A stretch of DNA of 64,000 nt from Rhizobiaceae bacterium (GTDB lineage: Bacteria > Pseudomonadota > Alphaproteobacteria > Rhizobiales > Rhizobiaceae), in contig JAHBYY010000014.1 of the NCBI GenBank assembly GCA_019635715.1, forward strand, positions 1 to 64,000. Reading direction: 5' to 3'. The first letter of the stretch is position 1; each line of letters starts with the position of its first letter. This document shows positions 19,535 through 29,577 of the stretch, piece by piece. The notes under the pieces are model-generated. The model was not told the origin of the DNA. It made no database searches and worked only from the letters and a program-made list of their open reading frames with translations. The position numbers were made by a program, and so were the translations under genes.

Positions 19535-20305
19535 CTAGGTCCGGCAGACGAAGACCAGCGTGCGCCCGGCCAGCGTATCCATGTGGTTGACCCTGCCCAG
19601 CACGCGGCGGTTCTGGTCGTAGACGGATTGCGAATAGCCTTTCTGGTGGCGGTGCATGAGCGCCGTGCCGAGGGCCAGCAACGGATAGAAGAGGATCGAC
19701 AGAGCCATCGATCCCTTCTTGCGCCGGTCGATCAGGTAGTCGACGTCGGCGAAGCCGGCATAGCGAAGTCCATAGTCCCAATAATGGATCGCAAGCGGAT
19801 TGATGTGACCGCAGAGCCTGCCGGCATCTTCGATCCGGTCGCTCGGCCCATAGAACATATGGTGATGGCCGTAGAGGAAGTATTTCAGGCGGCTGCTCAT
19901 ATTGCCGGGATTGGGCACGCTGAACAGGAACAGCCCGCCGGGTTCGAGGACGCGGCGGATGTCGGAGAGCAGCATGTAGGGCCGGCGGCTGTGCTCGAGG
20001 ACCTCGATCGACAGCACGATGTCCCATCGTCCCGGCGATGCATCGAGCGGCTCGTTGAGGTCGATGTGGCGCGAGGGCACCGAAGCGGCGTAGCTGGAAA
20101 GGTCGATGTCGACGCCCAGCAGGTAGTCGGAAGGATCCCAGCCGCGCTTGCGATAGAGATCGGCGATCAGTTCGAGCGTGTAGCCGCTGCCGCAGCCCAG
20201 ATCGAGAATGCGCTTCGGGCCGGTCGCGGTCGCTTCGCCGACGATGCGCAGGACGAGATCGTTGGTGGCCTGTCCCGACGCCTTGCTGATCTTGTCGCTG
20301 CTCAT
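19535..20305 (-). CDS. SAM-dependent class I methyltransferase
   Basis: A 256-residue methyltransferase with a standard AdoMet fold: motif I RILDLGCGSGYTLELIA (about residues 32-48), the acidic loop LLGVDID (about 62-68), WDIVLSIEVLEHSRRP (about 93-109) and LEPGGLFLFSVPNPGNM. The C-terminal part has a hydrophobic stretch (ALSILFYPLLALGTALMH), so it may associate with the membrane. The methyl acceptor cannot be assigned. It resembles methyltransferases of glycan or polyprenyl pathways, but that is a guess. Confidence 0.8.
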   Translation of the reverse strand: MSSDKISKASGQATNDLVLRIVGEATATGPKRILDLGCGSGYTLELIADLYRKRGWDPSDYLLGVDIDLSSYAASVPSRHIDLNEPLDASPGRWDIVLSIEVLEHSRRPYMLLSDIRRVLEPGGLFLFSVPNPGNMSSRLKYFLYGHHHMFYGPSDRIEDAGRLCGHINPLAIHYWDYGLRYAGFADVDYLIDRRKKGSMALSILFYPLLALGTALMHRHQKGYSQSVYDQNRRVLGRVNHMDTLAGRTLVFVCRT

Positions 20306-20451
20306 CGGCTCCCGACCGTTCCTTGCCCGAACTGCGCCAATCGTCCTGCGCGGCGTTGGTGCATTGACGAGTTCCGGCCGGGGAGCTTAGACCGCATAAC
20401 CGGCTACGGCGTCAACGGGCGCAAGCTGCAAACGGAGGAGCGACGCACGGC

Positions 20452-21282
20452 ATGTACCTAGCCGAGAGACTTGCAGCGGACGAGGTCATCTTCACAGCAT
20501 GGTCCGGCGTCCCCGACGCGTTGACGGTCGAGATCGTCGCCAGCCAGGGCTTCGACGCGGTCACGCTCGACATGCAGCATGGCGGCCATCACGAGGACAG
20601 CGTGCTGCGCTCCGTCGTGCCGATCCGCCATGCGAACAAGCATGCGGTCGTGCGCATTCCGGTCGGACGCTTCGACATGGCAAGCCGCGCGCTCGATTTC
20701 GGCGCCGAAGCGGTCATCGCCCCCATGGTCAATTCGGTCTCGGATGCCCGGCTTTTCGCCGAGTCGATGAAGTACCCGCCGCTCGGCGGACGGTCCTGGG
20801 GCCCGACCTTCAGCTTCGGCCGGCTGGGCGGCACATCGCAGCAGGCATGGCTGGAGACCTCCAATCCGCAGGTCGTATCGATCGCGATGATCGAGACGCG
20901 CGCCGCCCTGGCGCATCTCGACGCCATCCTGGCGGTGCCGGGAATAGATGCGATCTTCGTCGGTCCCTCGGATTTCTCGATCGCCTGGACGAACGGCCGG
21001 ACCATCAATGCGACGCTCGAGGACATGATGGAGGTCGTCGGCCAGATCGCGGCGCGGGCGCGGGCGGCCGGCAAGCATGCCGGCATGTTCGTAATGGACC
21101 CGGCGCTGACCGGCCGCTACATCGATATGGGCTACCGCTTCCTCGCGCTCGGCAACGAGCAGCGCTATGTCGCGCTGGGATCTGAACAGTTGCTGTCGGC
21201 GGCGCGAAAGTCGGCGGAGGGTTCCTCCGCCGGCAGCGTCGATGCCGATCCCTACGCCAGCTCCGGCCGGCCGGGATCGTAG
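20452..21282 (+). CDS. HpcH/HpaI family aldolase
   Basis: Class II pyruvate-type aldolase/citrate lyase family protein of 276 residues, likely cleaving a 4-hydroxy-2-oxo acid. GFDAVTLDMQHGGHHEDSV contains the catalytic base region (QHG), GAEAVIAPMVNSVSDA and MIETRAALAHLDAILAVPGI the metal-binding glutamate, and DAIFVGPSDFSIAW the aspartate. The natural substrate is unknown. Its last 31 bases overlap the convergent FAD oxidoreductase, and the low-complexity C-terminus (SAEGSSAGSVDADPYASSG) reads into that gene. Confidence 0.88.
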   Translation: MYLAERLAADEVIFTAWSGVPDALTVEIVASQGFDAVTLDMQHGGHHEDSVLRSVVPIRHANKHAVVRIPVGRFDMASRALDFGAEAVIAPMVNSVSDARLFAESMKYPPLGGRSWGPTFSFGRLGGTSQQAWLETSNPQVVSIAMIETRAALAHLDAILAVPGIDAIFVGPSDFSIAWTNGRTINATLEDMMEVVGQIAARARAAGKHAGMFVMDPALTGRYIDMGYRFLALGNEQRYVALGSEQLLSAARKSAEGSSAGSVDADPYASSGRPGS

Positions 21283-22337
21283 GGCGCCAGATCGGCGTCG
21301 CGCCCGAGGCCGGAAATCTCCCGCGCGGCGAGGTCGCCGACGACCGGCGCCAGCGTGATGCCGGAATGCAGGACCGCGACATAGAGCCCGGCCATGGCTG
21401 CCGGCCGGCCGATCGCCGGATATCCGTCGGCGGGTGTCGGACGATGGCCGACGGTGGCGAAATCCAGGTCGAGGTTCTCGGCACCGTCGATCGCGGTTCT
21501 GAGCCGTGCGATCAACTGCCTCGCGGCTTCCTCGGCGTGACTGCCGGGATCGCCGCCGGCGAAATCGCTGCCGGCGATCAGCCTGCCTTCGCCGGTCTGG
21601 CGCACATGAAACTCGGGCGTCATCACCAGGCCGTTGAGAAGCCGCCGCGCCGCGATCGTCGAATGCGCGATCAGCCCGGCCGGCGCGCTCATGCGCAGCC
21701 TGACGCCGGCCGTCTCGAGCAGCCGGGCGCTTTCGGTCCCGGCCGCGATGACCGTATCGTCGGCATCCAGGACCTCGCCGTCGGCAAGCCGGACGCCGCG
21801 GACACGTCCCGCTACGGTCCGCAGTTCCGCGACGCGGCTGGACGATCGCACCCGCGCGCCCGCATCCACGGCCGCAGCCAGCAGGGCGCATGCCGCCTGG
21901 CGCGGCTCGGCCACGCCTTCCTCGGCAATATGCAGCGCGCGCTGCGGCGGCGCCCGCAGGGAAGGTTCCAGGGCCGTGATCTCCGATCTTTCGACCCAGC
22001 GGACGCCGTAGCCCCAGGCGCCGTGTTCGTCCGCATAGGCTTGCAGGCGATCGGCGGGCAGATCCCAGAGCAGCCCCCCGCACCAGTTCAAGGTAAGGCC
22101 CGGAACCGTCTCGGCCAGCCGTTTCCATCCCTGCATCGACCGGCGACGGAACTGAAAATAGCGCTGCGGATTGCCCCAGCTCGCATTGATCCAGGCGAAC
22201 GAGTTCGCCGTCGCCAGCCCGCCGGGCTCCGGCAGATCGTCGAGGACCGTGACGCTGCATCCCCGGCGCACCAGATGAAGGGCGATCGAGGCGCCGATGA
22301 TGCCGGCGCCGACGATGAGAATCCGGCTTGCGGGCAT
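21252..22337 (-). CDS. FAD-dependent oxidoreductase of the DAO family
   Basis: D-amino-acid-oxidase/glycine-oxidase-like flavoprotein of 361 residues. The dinucleotide-binding fold is at the N-terminus (RILIVGAGIIGASIALHLVRRG), GGLATANSFAWINASWGNP follows, and the C-terminal HRPTPADGYPAIGRP and GLYVAVLHSGITLAP close the FAD site as in the family. The substrate is probably an amino or imino acid. It is followed 3 bases from its start by the RBBP9-like hydrolase upstream on the same strand, so the two are likely co-transcribed. Confidence 0.87.
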   Translation of the reverse strand: MPASRILIVGAGIIGASIALHLVRRGCSVTVLDDLPEPGGLATANSFAWINASWGNPQRYFQFRRRSMQGWKRLAETVPGLTLNWCGGLLWDLPADRLQAYADEHGAWGYGVRWVERSEITALEPSLRAPPQRALHIAEEGVAEPRQAACALLAAAVDAGARVRSSSRVAELRTVAGRVRGVRLADGEVLDADDTVIAAGTESARLLETAGVRLRMSAPAGLIAHSTIAARRLLNGLVMTPEFHVRQTGEGRLIAGSDFAGGDPGSHAEEAARQLIARLRTAIDGAENLDLDFATVGHRPTPADGYPAIGRPAAMAGLYVAVLHSGITLAPVVGDLAAREISGLGRDADLAPYDPGRPELA

Positions 22338-22340
22338 GGT

Positions 22341-22895
22341 TCAGGCCTTCAGGCGCGTCAGGAAATTGGCGAAGGCCATGGTGCCTTCCGGCCACGGGCC
22401 GTATCCGGCGTCGGCGTTGATGTGGCCGGCTTCGCCTGCCTGGATGAACAACGACCCCCAGGCGGCGGCGATGTCTTCCGCCACGTCGAGGGCGCAGAAC
22501 GGATCGTTGGCGCTGGCCACGACGACGGAGGGAAAAGGCAGCGGCTCGCGTGGGTATGGGCCGAACGTCATCAGGTGTCGCGGCCGGATCGCCGGATTGG
22601 CGACGTCGGGCGGCGCGACGAGGAAGGCCCCGGCGACCGGCTTGCGGAAATCGGCGACAGCCTGGACGACGGCCGCGACGCCCAGCGAATGCGCGACGAT
22701 GACGACCGGGCGCTCCGCTTCGTTCACCGCATCCGCCACGGTGGCCGTCCAATCCTCGCGAACGGGTTTTGACCATTCGGCCTGTTCGACGCGTCTGGCC
22801 GTCGACAGATTGGCCTGCCAGCGGCTCTGCCAGTGATCCGGCCCCGAATTGGTGTATCCGGGAACGATGAGGATATCGGCTTCCTTGACCTTCAT
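22341..22895 (-). CDS. RBBP9/YdeN-type serine hydrolase
   Basis: Small alpha/beta-hydrolase of 184 residues. DILIVPGYTNSGPDHWQSRW is the family N-terminus, VIVAHSLGV carries the nucleophilic serine, DVANPAIRP and SANDPFC hold the acid, and GEAGHINADAGYG the catalytic histidine. The substrate is unknown. It precedes the FAD oxidoreductase by 3 bases. A second member of the same family lies 1.3 kb away at 24238-24813. Confidence 0.88.
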   Translation of the reverse strand: MKVKEADILIVPGYTNSGPDHWQSRWQANLSTARRVEQAEWSKPVREDWTATVADAVNEAERPVVIVAHSLGVAAVVQAVADFRKPVAGAFLVAPPDVANPAIRPRHLMTFGPYPREPLPFPSVVVASANDPFCALDVAEDIAAAWGSLFIQAGEAGHINADAGYGPWPEGTMAFANFLTRLKA

Positions 22896-23082
22896 GGCTC
22901 GGATTTAGCGATGCAGGGGGCGATACGCAACGCAGGACGAAGAACCGCCGTCAAATGTTTCAGTCACTCAGCCGAGATCCTGGGCATGAGATTGTGAACA
23001 CCGTGTTCGCTTTGTGCCGGCTTGTCCTGGACGGTCCCAACGACGATCTTGGGAGACGGAACCAGATGGTGGGAGTGCCGAC

Positions 23083-23979
23083 ATGGCGATCACGAGGCGG
23101 GAATTTGCCGGAGCTGCCGGTGCCATCGCCATCGGCGCAGTGGCGGGCAAGGCCCGCGCGGAGACAGAAGTGACCCAGACCCTTCCTTTCGCAGCGGATG
23201 CGCCGGAAAGCGTTTCGACCGTCGGCATCAAGGCGCGCGATGCCGCGCTGCTCGCTTCCTACTATGCCGACGCGGTAGGGCTGCGTGAAATCTCGCGGCG
23301 GCCCGGCACGATCGTCATGGGCGCCGGCGGTCTGCCTCTTCTGGAGATCGAGGAGTTCAAGGCGGCGCGCGACGACGATCCGCGTTCGGCCGGGCTCTAC
23401 CACACGGCATTCCTTCTGCCGACGCGGGTCGATCTGGCGCGTTGGGCGCGCCGGGCGATCGACAGGCAGATTCCCGTCGTCGGCGCCTCGGACCATCTGG
23501 TCAGCGAGGCGATCTACCTGACGGACCCGGAGGGCAACGGCGTCGAGATCTATGCGGATCGCCCGAAATCCTCGTGGAAATTCAAGGGCGACTCGATCGA
23601 GATGGCGACTCTGGCGCTCGACGTGAAGGGGCTGCTGGGAGAATTGAAGCCGGGCATCAGGGAGTGGTCCGAAGCGCCGGCCGGCAGCATGGTCGGGCAT
23701 ATCCATCTGCGCGTCGGCAATGCCGCCGAGGCGGAGCGCTGGTGGAAAGAGAAGCTCGGCTTCGACACGATGCTGAATTTCGGCGGCAGCGCCGTGTTCC
23801 TGGCCACCGGCGGCTATCACCACCATGTCGGGGCGAATTCCTGGCAAAGCGCCGGCGCGAAGGAGCGCGACAGCGACCGGAGCGGACTGTCCTTCGTCGA
23901 GTTCAAGTCGCGGACCGCGACCTCCGAGGCGACCCATGAGGATCCATGGGGCAATGTCGTGCGGATCGTGCCTGCCTGA
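23083..23979 (+). CDS. Tat-exported VOC-family protein
   Basis: A 298-residue protein with a twin-arginine signal (ITRREFAGAAGAIAIGAVAGKARA) followed by two glyoxalase/VOC modules. The first covers about residues 45-155 (VGIKARDAALLASYYADAVGL, YHTAFLLPTR, YLTDPEGNGVEIYAD). The second covers about 175-298 (MVGHIHLRVGNAAEAERWW, HHHVGANSW, EDPWGNVVRIVPA). The His/Glu pattern suggests a metal-dependent dioxygenase or lyase, but substrates are unknown and Tat export is unusual for this fold. ATG 23083 is chosen because it begins the Tat signal and has GGGAG upstream. Confidence 0.85.
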   Translation: MAITRREFAGAAGAIAIGAVAGKARAETEVTQTLPFAADAPESVSTVGIKARDAALLASYYADAVGLREISRRPGTIVMGAGGLPLLEIEEFKAARDDDPRSAGLYHTAFLLPTRVDLARWARRAIDRQIPVVGASDHLVSEAIYLTDPEGNGVEIYADRPKSSWKFKGDSIEMATLALDVKGLLGELKPGIREWSEAPAGSMVGHIHLRVGNAAEAERWWKEKLGFDTMLNFGGSAVFLATGGYHHHVGANSWQSAGAKERDSDRSGLSFVEFKSRTATSEATHEDPWGNVVRIVPA

Positions 23980-23994
23980 TCGACGACGAAATCC

Positions 23995-24171
23995 CTACTT
24001 CTTCGCCTCGATGATGAGGCGCGGCTCGTCCGCCTGCGTACCGTCGCTGCCCATGCTGAAAAAGCCGTCGGCATAGAGGAACAGCGCGACAAGCGCCGCG
24101 ACCGAAAGGGCGCCTGCGGCAAACCAGTTCACGCTGCGCGACGCGTTGCCGTCGGTGATGTCTTCTTGCAT
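23995..24171 (-). CDS. Small single-pass membrane protein
   Basis: A 58-residue protein with one membrane helix (NWFAAGALSVAALVALFLYADGF) and a short acidic C-terminus (SDGTQADEPRLIIEAKK). GGAGAGG lies exactly 6 bases ahead of ATG 24171, which decides the start over ATG 24177. Its function is unknown. It is convergent with the VOC gene and downstream of the second RBBP9-like hydrolase. Confidence 0.7.
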   Translation of the reverse strand: MQEDITDGNASRSVNWFAAGALSVAALVALFLYADGFFSMGSDGTQADEPRLIIEAKK

Positions 24172-24237
24172 GACCATCCTCTCCGCGTGCCCGTCGATGA
24201 CAGCGGAAACGTGGCGGGAGCGCCCGGGTTCCGTTAC

Positions 24238-24809
24238 CTACAGTCCTGCCCGGGCTAGCAGGCGTCCGAGCAGCAGCAGGCCATCCGGCCAGAGTTCGAG
24301 GCGCGCCTCGTTGCCCATATGGCCAAGGTCGCCGGCGTCGGCGAGCTCCGCTCCCCAGGCGGAGGCGAAGGCCTGCGCCCGCTCGAAGCCGACGCGCGGA
24401 TCGTTGCGGGTCGCCACGACCAGCGCCGGGAAGGGCAGGGGCGCGAGCGGCATCGGCGCGAAGGGGCGCACGAGGTCGAAGGCGGGGTCGGGATCCTCGA
24501 CATCGGTCGGCGCCACGAGGAAGGCCGCGGCCACCTTGGCGCGGTTCGGCTGCGAAGCTGCGGCGGCCCATTTCACGGCGGCGGCGACGGACAGCGAATG
24601 CGCCAGCAGCACGACACGGCGCGGCGCGGCGGCCACCGCGGCGTCGACCCGGGCGATCCAGTCGCCGGGCTCCGGCCTGTCCCATTCCGCCTGCAGGACA
24701 CGGCTGCTGTTCGGAAATACCCGGCACCAATGCGGCATCCAGTGGTCCGGCCCGGAATTGCCGCGGCCGGGCAGGGCGAGGAAGTCGAAGGATGCCCTGG
24801 TGCTGATCA

Positions 24810-24813
<4 letters not shown>
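24238..24813 (-). CDS. RBBP9/YdeN-type serine hydrolase, second copy
   Basis: A 191-residue alpha/beta-hydrolase with FLALPGRGNSGPDHWMPHW, the nucleophile motif LLAHSLSVAAA, the acid near ATRNDPRV and the histidine in AGDLGHMGNEARLE. It is a paralogue of the protein at 22341-22895 with the same GPDHW opening, but has S instead of G after HSL. Its start overlaps the purB stop as ATGA, so it is translated with purB. The coupling is probably positional; no purine role is apparent. Confidence 0.87.
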
Positions 24814-26117
<1,304 letters not shown>

Positions 26118-26175
26118 TGGGGCGTCCTGACAGGTTCGAGCTTTGCGAGCCTGTTAACAGACGATCACCCCGGCC

Positions 26176-26712
26176 TCAATCGCGGCGGCGGGCAAACCAG
26201 GCCGAGACGGCGAGAAGCGCGACGAAACCGATCGGAAAATACAGCCGGACGCCGCTGACGATGAACTGGACGACCGCCGAGCCGATGGTGAACACGAACT
26301 GGTTCGCCCACAGCCTGCTGAACGCCGGCCCGTGCCAGTGGGCGTAATAGGCGCGGTACTGGAGCGCGAAGATCGCTGCGGTCATGCCGATCGTGATGAT
26401 GGTGAATGCCAGCATGGCGGCGGCGCAGCGCCGCTGCGAACTGCGCCCGCCGACAAGGCCGGCGACGGTGAAGGCCAGGGGAAACGCCAGCGCTGCGCCC
26501 GCCGCGAACATGCCGGAAACCGTTGCGATGCTGCCGGTGGTCTGCCAGCCGCGCAGAAGCAGGGCGGTGTAGGCACTGCCGCCCATCGCGCAGGCCCAGA
26601 GCAGTGACCCGACAAGCGCGGTCGCCAAGCCGGGCGCGACGGAGGCGACGCGCCTTGCCGCCGCGTCAAGACCCGTCGAAACCGTTTCCGGCCGGTGCTC
26701 GGTCGCCGTCAT
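26176..26712 (-). CDS. Polytopic membrane protein of unknown function
   Basis: A 178-residue protein with about four hydrophobic segments (TALVGSLLWACAMGGSAY, SGMFAAGAALAFPLAFTV, AMLAFTIITIGMTAAIFA, LYFPIGFVALLAVSAW) and an arginine-rich cytoplasmic end. No family motif is recognised. ATG 26712 is preferred to a GTG two codons upstream. It stands between purB and the P1 peptidase, all on the minus strand but separated by ordinary gaps. Confidence 0.7.
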   Translation of the reverse strand: MTATEHRPETVSTGLDAAARRVASVAPGLATALVGSLLWACAMGGSAYTALLLRGWQTTGSIATVSGMFAAGAALAFPLAFTVAGLVGGRSSQRRCAAAMLAFTIITIGMTAAIFALQYRAYYAHWHGPAFSRLWANQFVFTIGSAVVQFIVSGVRLYFPIGFVALLAVSAWFARRRD

Positions 26713-26865
26713 CGACACCCGCCCGCAGGGCCGGCGAGTGGGCCGGCGGGCCAGGTCATGGCGGGGATCTGAATGCGCATCTGCGTCTCCGCGGGCAGGG
26801 GCCGGCAGAATGAGCGATCAGCTATGCCCTGGAAGGTGTTAATGCCGGGTATCGGGAAGCTTGGC

Positions 26866-27873
26866 CTATCGCAGCGACGACCAGGCCGGGAACCTGTCAC
26901 CCGGTTCGGCGGTCGCGGCATGCACGCCGCGCGCGATGGCGCGTGCCATGGTGGCGCCGGCCGCGACATATAGGTCGACGGCTTCGGCGGTGGAGAGCGG
27001 TACGCCGCTGGTCCCGGTCGCCAGCGCAAAGACCAGGTCGCCGTCGAACGGCGTGTGCGACGGCCAGAGCGCGCGGGCAAAGCCGTCATGGGCGGCCATG
27101 GCGAGGCGTTTCGCGGCCGCCTTGGTCAGGACGGCGTCGGTGGCGATGATCGCGATGGTGGTGTTCTCAGCCGGCACCGCGTCGCGGTATTTGAGGCGGA
27201 TGTCGGTGGCGCTCGCGGCTATCGTTTGAGGAAGACCCAGGCCGCCGAACTCCGCGGCGATCTCGAACGGCGCCGCCCAGAAATGTCGTCCGCCGCCGAT
27301 CGTGGCAGAGCCGACCGCGTTGACCGCGGCGAGCGCGCCGACGGTGATCCCGCCGGAGATGACCGTCGACGCCGAGCCCAATCCGCCCCTGAGGCCGGCC
27401 GTCAGCGCGCCGGTGCCAGCGCCGGAGGTTCCGATGGCAAAGTCCCGGCCCGCCGATTGCACTGCATCGAAGCCGAGCTCGCGATAGGGGGGATAGCGGC
27501 CCCAATCCTTGTCTCCGCCGTTGGCGAGGTCGAAGAGGATAGCTCCCGGCACGATCGGAATGCGGTGCACGCCGACCTGGAAGCCGATGCCGCGCTCGCG
27601 CAGCGCCGCCTGCACGCCGGACGCGGCGTCGAGACCGAATGCCGAGCCGCCGGACAGCACGACGGCGTCGACGGTCTCGACCAGATTGTGCGGTTCGAGG
27701 AGGTCGGTCTCGCGTGTTCCCGGCGCACCGCCGAGAACCTGGACCGCCGCGACAGCCGGCCTCTCGCACAGCACTACCGTGACGCCGGATTTCAGCCTGG
27801 CGTCCGACGCATTGCCGACCGCCAGTCCCGACACGTCGGTGATCAGGTTGCGCGGCCCGGCCGTGAAGCTCAT
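26866..27873 (-). CDS. P1 (S58) family peptidase, DmpA/NylC-like
   Basis: N-terminal-nucleophile hydrolase of 335 residues, related to DmpA aminopeptidase and NylC oligoamide hydrolase. These enzymes self-cleave before a Ser or Thr that becomes the nucleophile. Here ENTTIAIIATDAVL (about residue 241) offers the Asn-Thr cleavage site, and NLITDVSGLAVGNA, VVLSGGSAFGLDAASGV and GTGALTAGLRGGLGSA are family motifs. The start overlaps the stop of the upstream substrate-binding protein as ATGA, suggesting that the transporter imports what this enzyme cuts. Confidence 0.88.
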   Translation of the reverse strand: MSFTAGPRNLITDVSGLAVGNASDARLKSGVTVVLCERPAVAAVQVLGGAPGTRETDLLEPHNLVETVDAVVLSGGSAFGLDAASGVQAALRERGIGFQVGVHRIPIVPGAILFDLANGGDKDWGRYPPYRELGFDAVQSAGRDFAIGTSGAGTGALTAGLRGGLGSASTVISGGITVGALAAVNAVGSATIGGGRHFWAAPFEIAAEFGGLGLPQTIAASATDIRLKYRDAVPAENTTIAIIATDAVLTKAAAKRLAMAAHDGFARALWPSHTPFDGDLVFALATGTSGVPLSTAEAVDLYVAAGATMARAIARGVHAATAEPGDRFPAWSSLR

Positions 27874-28904
27874 TGGCTTTCCACTTCGCGGAAAGCGCCG
27901 TCGGCGAACCGGAACAGCCGGTATGGAGTGCGGTCGAGGTCGCCTTTGCCGTCGAAGGCCAGATCGCCCAGCGCGGTCGCGTAGCCGCCGGAGGGTGTCC
28001 CTCCCGCCATGGCACGCGCGATCTCGACGGCGGCATAGGCCGGCAGGACATAGCCTTCAGGATTGACGCCTTGCCCGCGCAGCCCGTCGATCACGGCCGG
28101 ATCGGCGACCTCCGACCACTCGGGAAGCCCGACCATCAGCGTTCCCTCGGCGATCGGCACCCCGCCGGAGGCGGCGCGCAAAGCCTCGCCGCCGGCGAAC
28201 ACCATGGTCGCGCCGAGGCCGCGCGCATCGCGCGCCATGATCGCGATGTCGTCGCGGTCGCCGCCGACGAAGACATGCGTGGCCCCGGCCTTGCGCAACC
28301 TGACCACCAGCCCGATCTGGTTTTCGAGCTGGGGCCGGAACGTGTCGACGAAGACCGGCTTCAGCGCCAGGCGCGACACCGCGGCCCGCAGGCGTTCGGC
28401 AAGCTCGCGCCCATAGATCGTCCCGTCGTCGACGATGGCGAAGAGATCGTCGCGCCACGCCCGCGGCAGCAGCGACGCCACGGCCTCGCCCTCCGCATCC
28501 GCCCGCGGCGCCAGCCTGTAGACGAGCCAGCCCGTCTGCGGCTTCGCATCGGTCAGCCTGTTGGTTCGGACGCCCGGCGTGATGACCGGAATCGCCGCAT
28601 CCTTGAGGATCGGCAGCGCCGCCTCGATCGCGTCGGTACAGAGGAAGCCGACGACGATCGCAACGCCCGCTGCCACGAAGGCGCGTGCCGCCTCGGCGCC
28701 GCCGTCCGCACTGCAGCGGTCGTCGACCAGCGTCAGCGCGGCGTCGCCCGCCGCCGCCGCGGCCCCGGCGGCCAGTTGCCGCCCGAGAAGCTCGGAAGGC
28801 CCCGACAGCGGCGCGGCCACGCCGATGCGCAGAGGCTCAGCCGCCGCGGCGGCTGCCGCCGCGACCAGCAGGAGAGCAGCTATCGCGGCTCGGGCGCGCA
28901 ACAT
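27870..28904 (-). CDS. Periplasmic substrate-binding protein, branched-chain amino acid ABC type
   Basis: LivK-type type I periplasmic binding protein of 344 residues with a signal peptide (LRARAAIAALLLVAAAAAA, cut near AAAEP). PLRIGVAAPLSGPSELLGRQ, VVGFLCTDAIEAALPIL, DAAIPVITPGVRTNRLT and FAIVDDGTIYGRELAERLR fit the family. No permease or ATPase gene is adjacent, so it either works with a transporter elsewhere or acts as a sensor. It is translationally coupled (ATGA) to the P1 peptidase, pointing to an amide or peptide ligand. Confidence 0.83.
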   Translation of the reverse strand: MLRARAAIAALLLVAAAAAAAAEPLRIGVAAPLSGPSELLGRQLAAGAAAAAGDAALTLVDDRCSADGGAEAARAFVAAGVAIVVGFLCTDAIEAALPILKDAAIPVITPGVRTNRLTDAKPQTGWLVYRLAPRADAEGEAVASLLPRAWRDDLFAIVDDGTIYGRELAERLRAAVSRLALKPVFVDTFRPQLENQIGLVVRLRKAGATHVFVGGDRDDIAIMARDARGLGATMVFAGGEALRAASGGVPIAEGTLMVGLPEWSEVADPAVIDGLRGQGVNPEGYVLPAYAAVEIARAMAGGTPSGGYATALGDLAFDGKGDLDRTPYRLFRFADGAFREVESQ

Positions 28905-29071
28905 GCGTGTCGGTGGACCTCTTTGCCGGGCGGGTGTTTCCGCCAGACTGGTAATGGCCGCCGCGCCGCCGCGCAACCGCGTTGTGCCAAGGGGATGCCC
29001 TGCCAATTCCTTGTGACGCGGACGTGATCGCCATATATAGCGGTCGATCGCCAAAATCCCGGGAACGCATA

Positions 29072-29566
29072 GTGCTGAAGAAAGCCGACGTCGAGCCGCA
29101 GGCCTATCGCGATGCGATGGCGCATTTTGCCGGCGCGGTTCATGTCGTCACCACGGACGGTGCCGGCGGAAGACGCGGCGCGACGATCATCGCCGCCTGC
29201 TCGGTGTCTGATGCGCCGCCGATGGTGCTTGCCTGCCTCAATCGGGAAAACCCGAAGAACGAGGCCTTCGTGCGCAACGGCTGCTTCGCGCTGAACACGC
29301 TGGCCCCGCACCAGGAACCGCTGGCGATCGGCTTCTCCGGCGTCACCGGCCTGGCGGTCGGCGACCGTTTCGCCCTTGGCCAATGGGACACGATCGCCAC
29401 CGGCGCGCCGACGCTGAAAGGCGCATTGGCCGTCTTCGACTGTGAACTGGTGGAGACCAAGGACATGGCGACCCACCGCATTCTGTTCGGCAGGGTGACA
29501 GGCCTGCGCATCGGCGATAGCGTCGACGCGCTGCTCTATCACAACCGGACATACCGGGTGCTCTGA
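29072..29566 (+). CDS. Flavin reductase family protein (FMN-binding)
   Basis: A 164-residue flavin reductase-like protein. YRDAMAHFAGAVHVVTTDG opens the domain, GRRGATIIAACSVSDAPPMVLACLNR contains the flavin phosphate-binding loop, GCFALNTLAPHQ follows, and LLYHNRTYRVL is the usual C-terminus. It would supply reduced FMN to a monooxygenase, which is not obvious nearby. The start is GTG 29072 with GGGAACG upstream; longer starts add non-homologous sequence. It lies just before the CoxD-like gene on the same strand and may share its transcript. Confidence 0.87.
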   Translation: MLKKADVEPQAYRDAMAHFAGAVHVVTTDGAGGRRGATIIAACSVSDAPPMVLACLNRENPKNEAFVRNGCFALNTLAPHQEPLAIGFSGVTGLAVGDRFALGQWDTIATGAPTLKGALAVFDCELVETKDMATHRILFGRVTGLRIGDSVDALLYHNRTYRVL

Positions 29567-29577
29567 GCCCGAGGACG

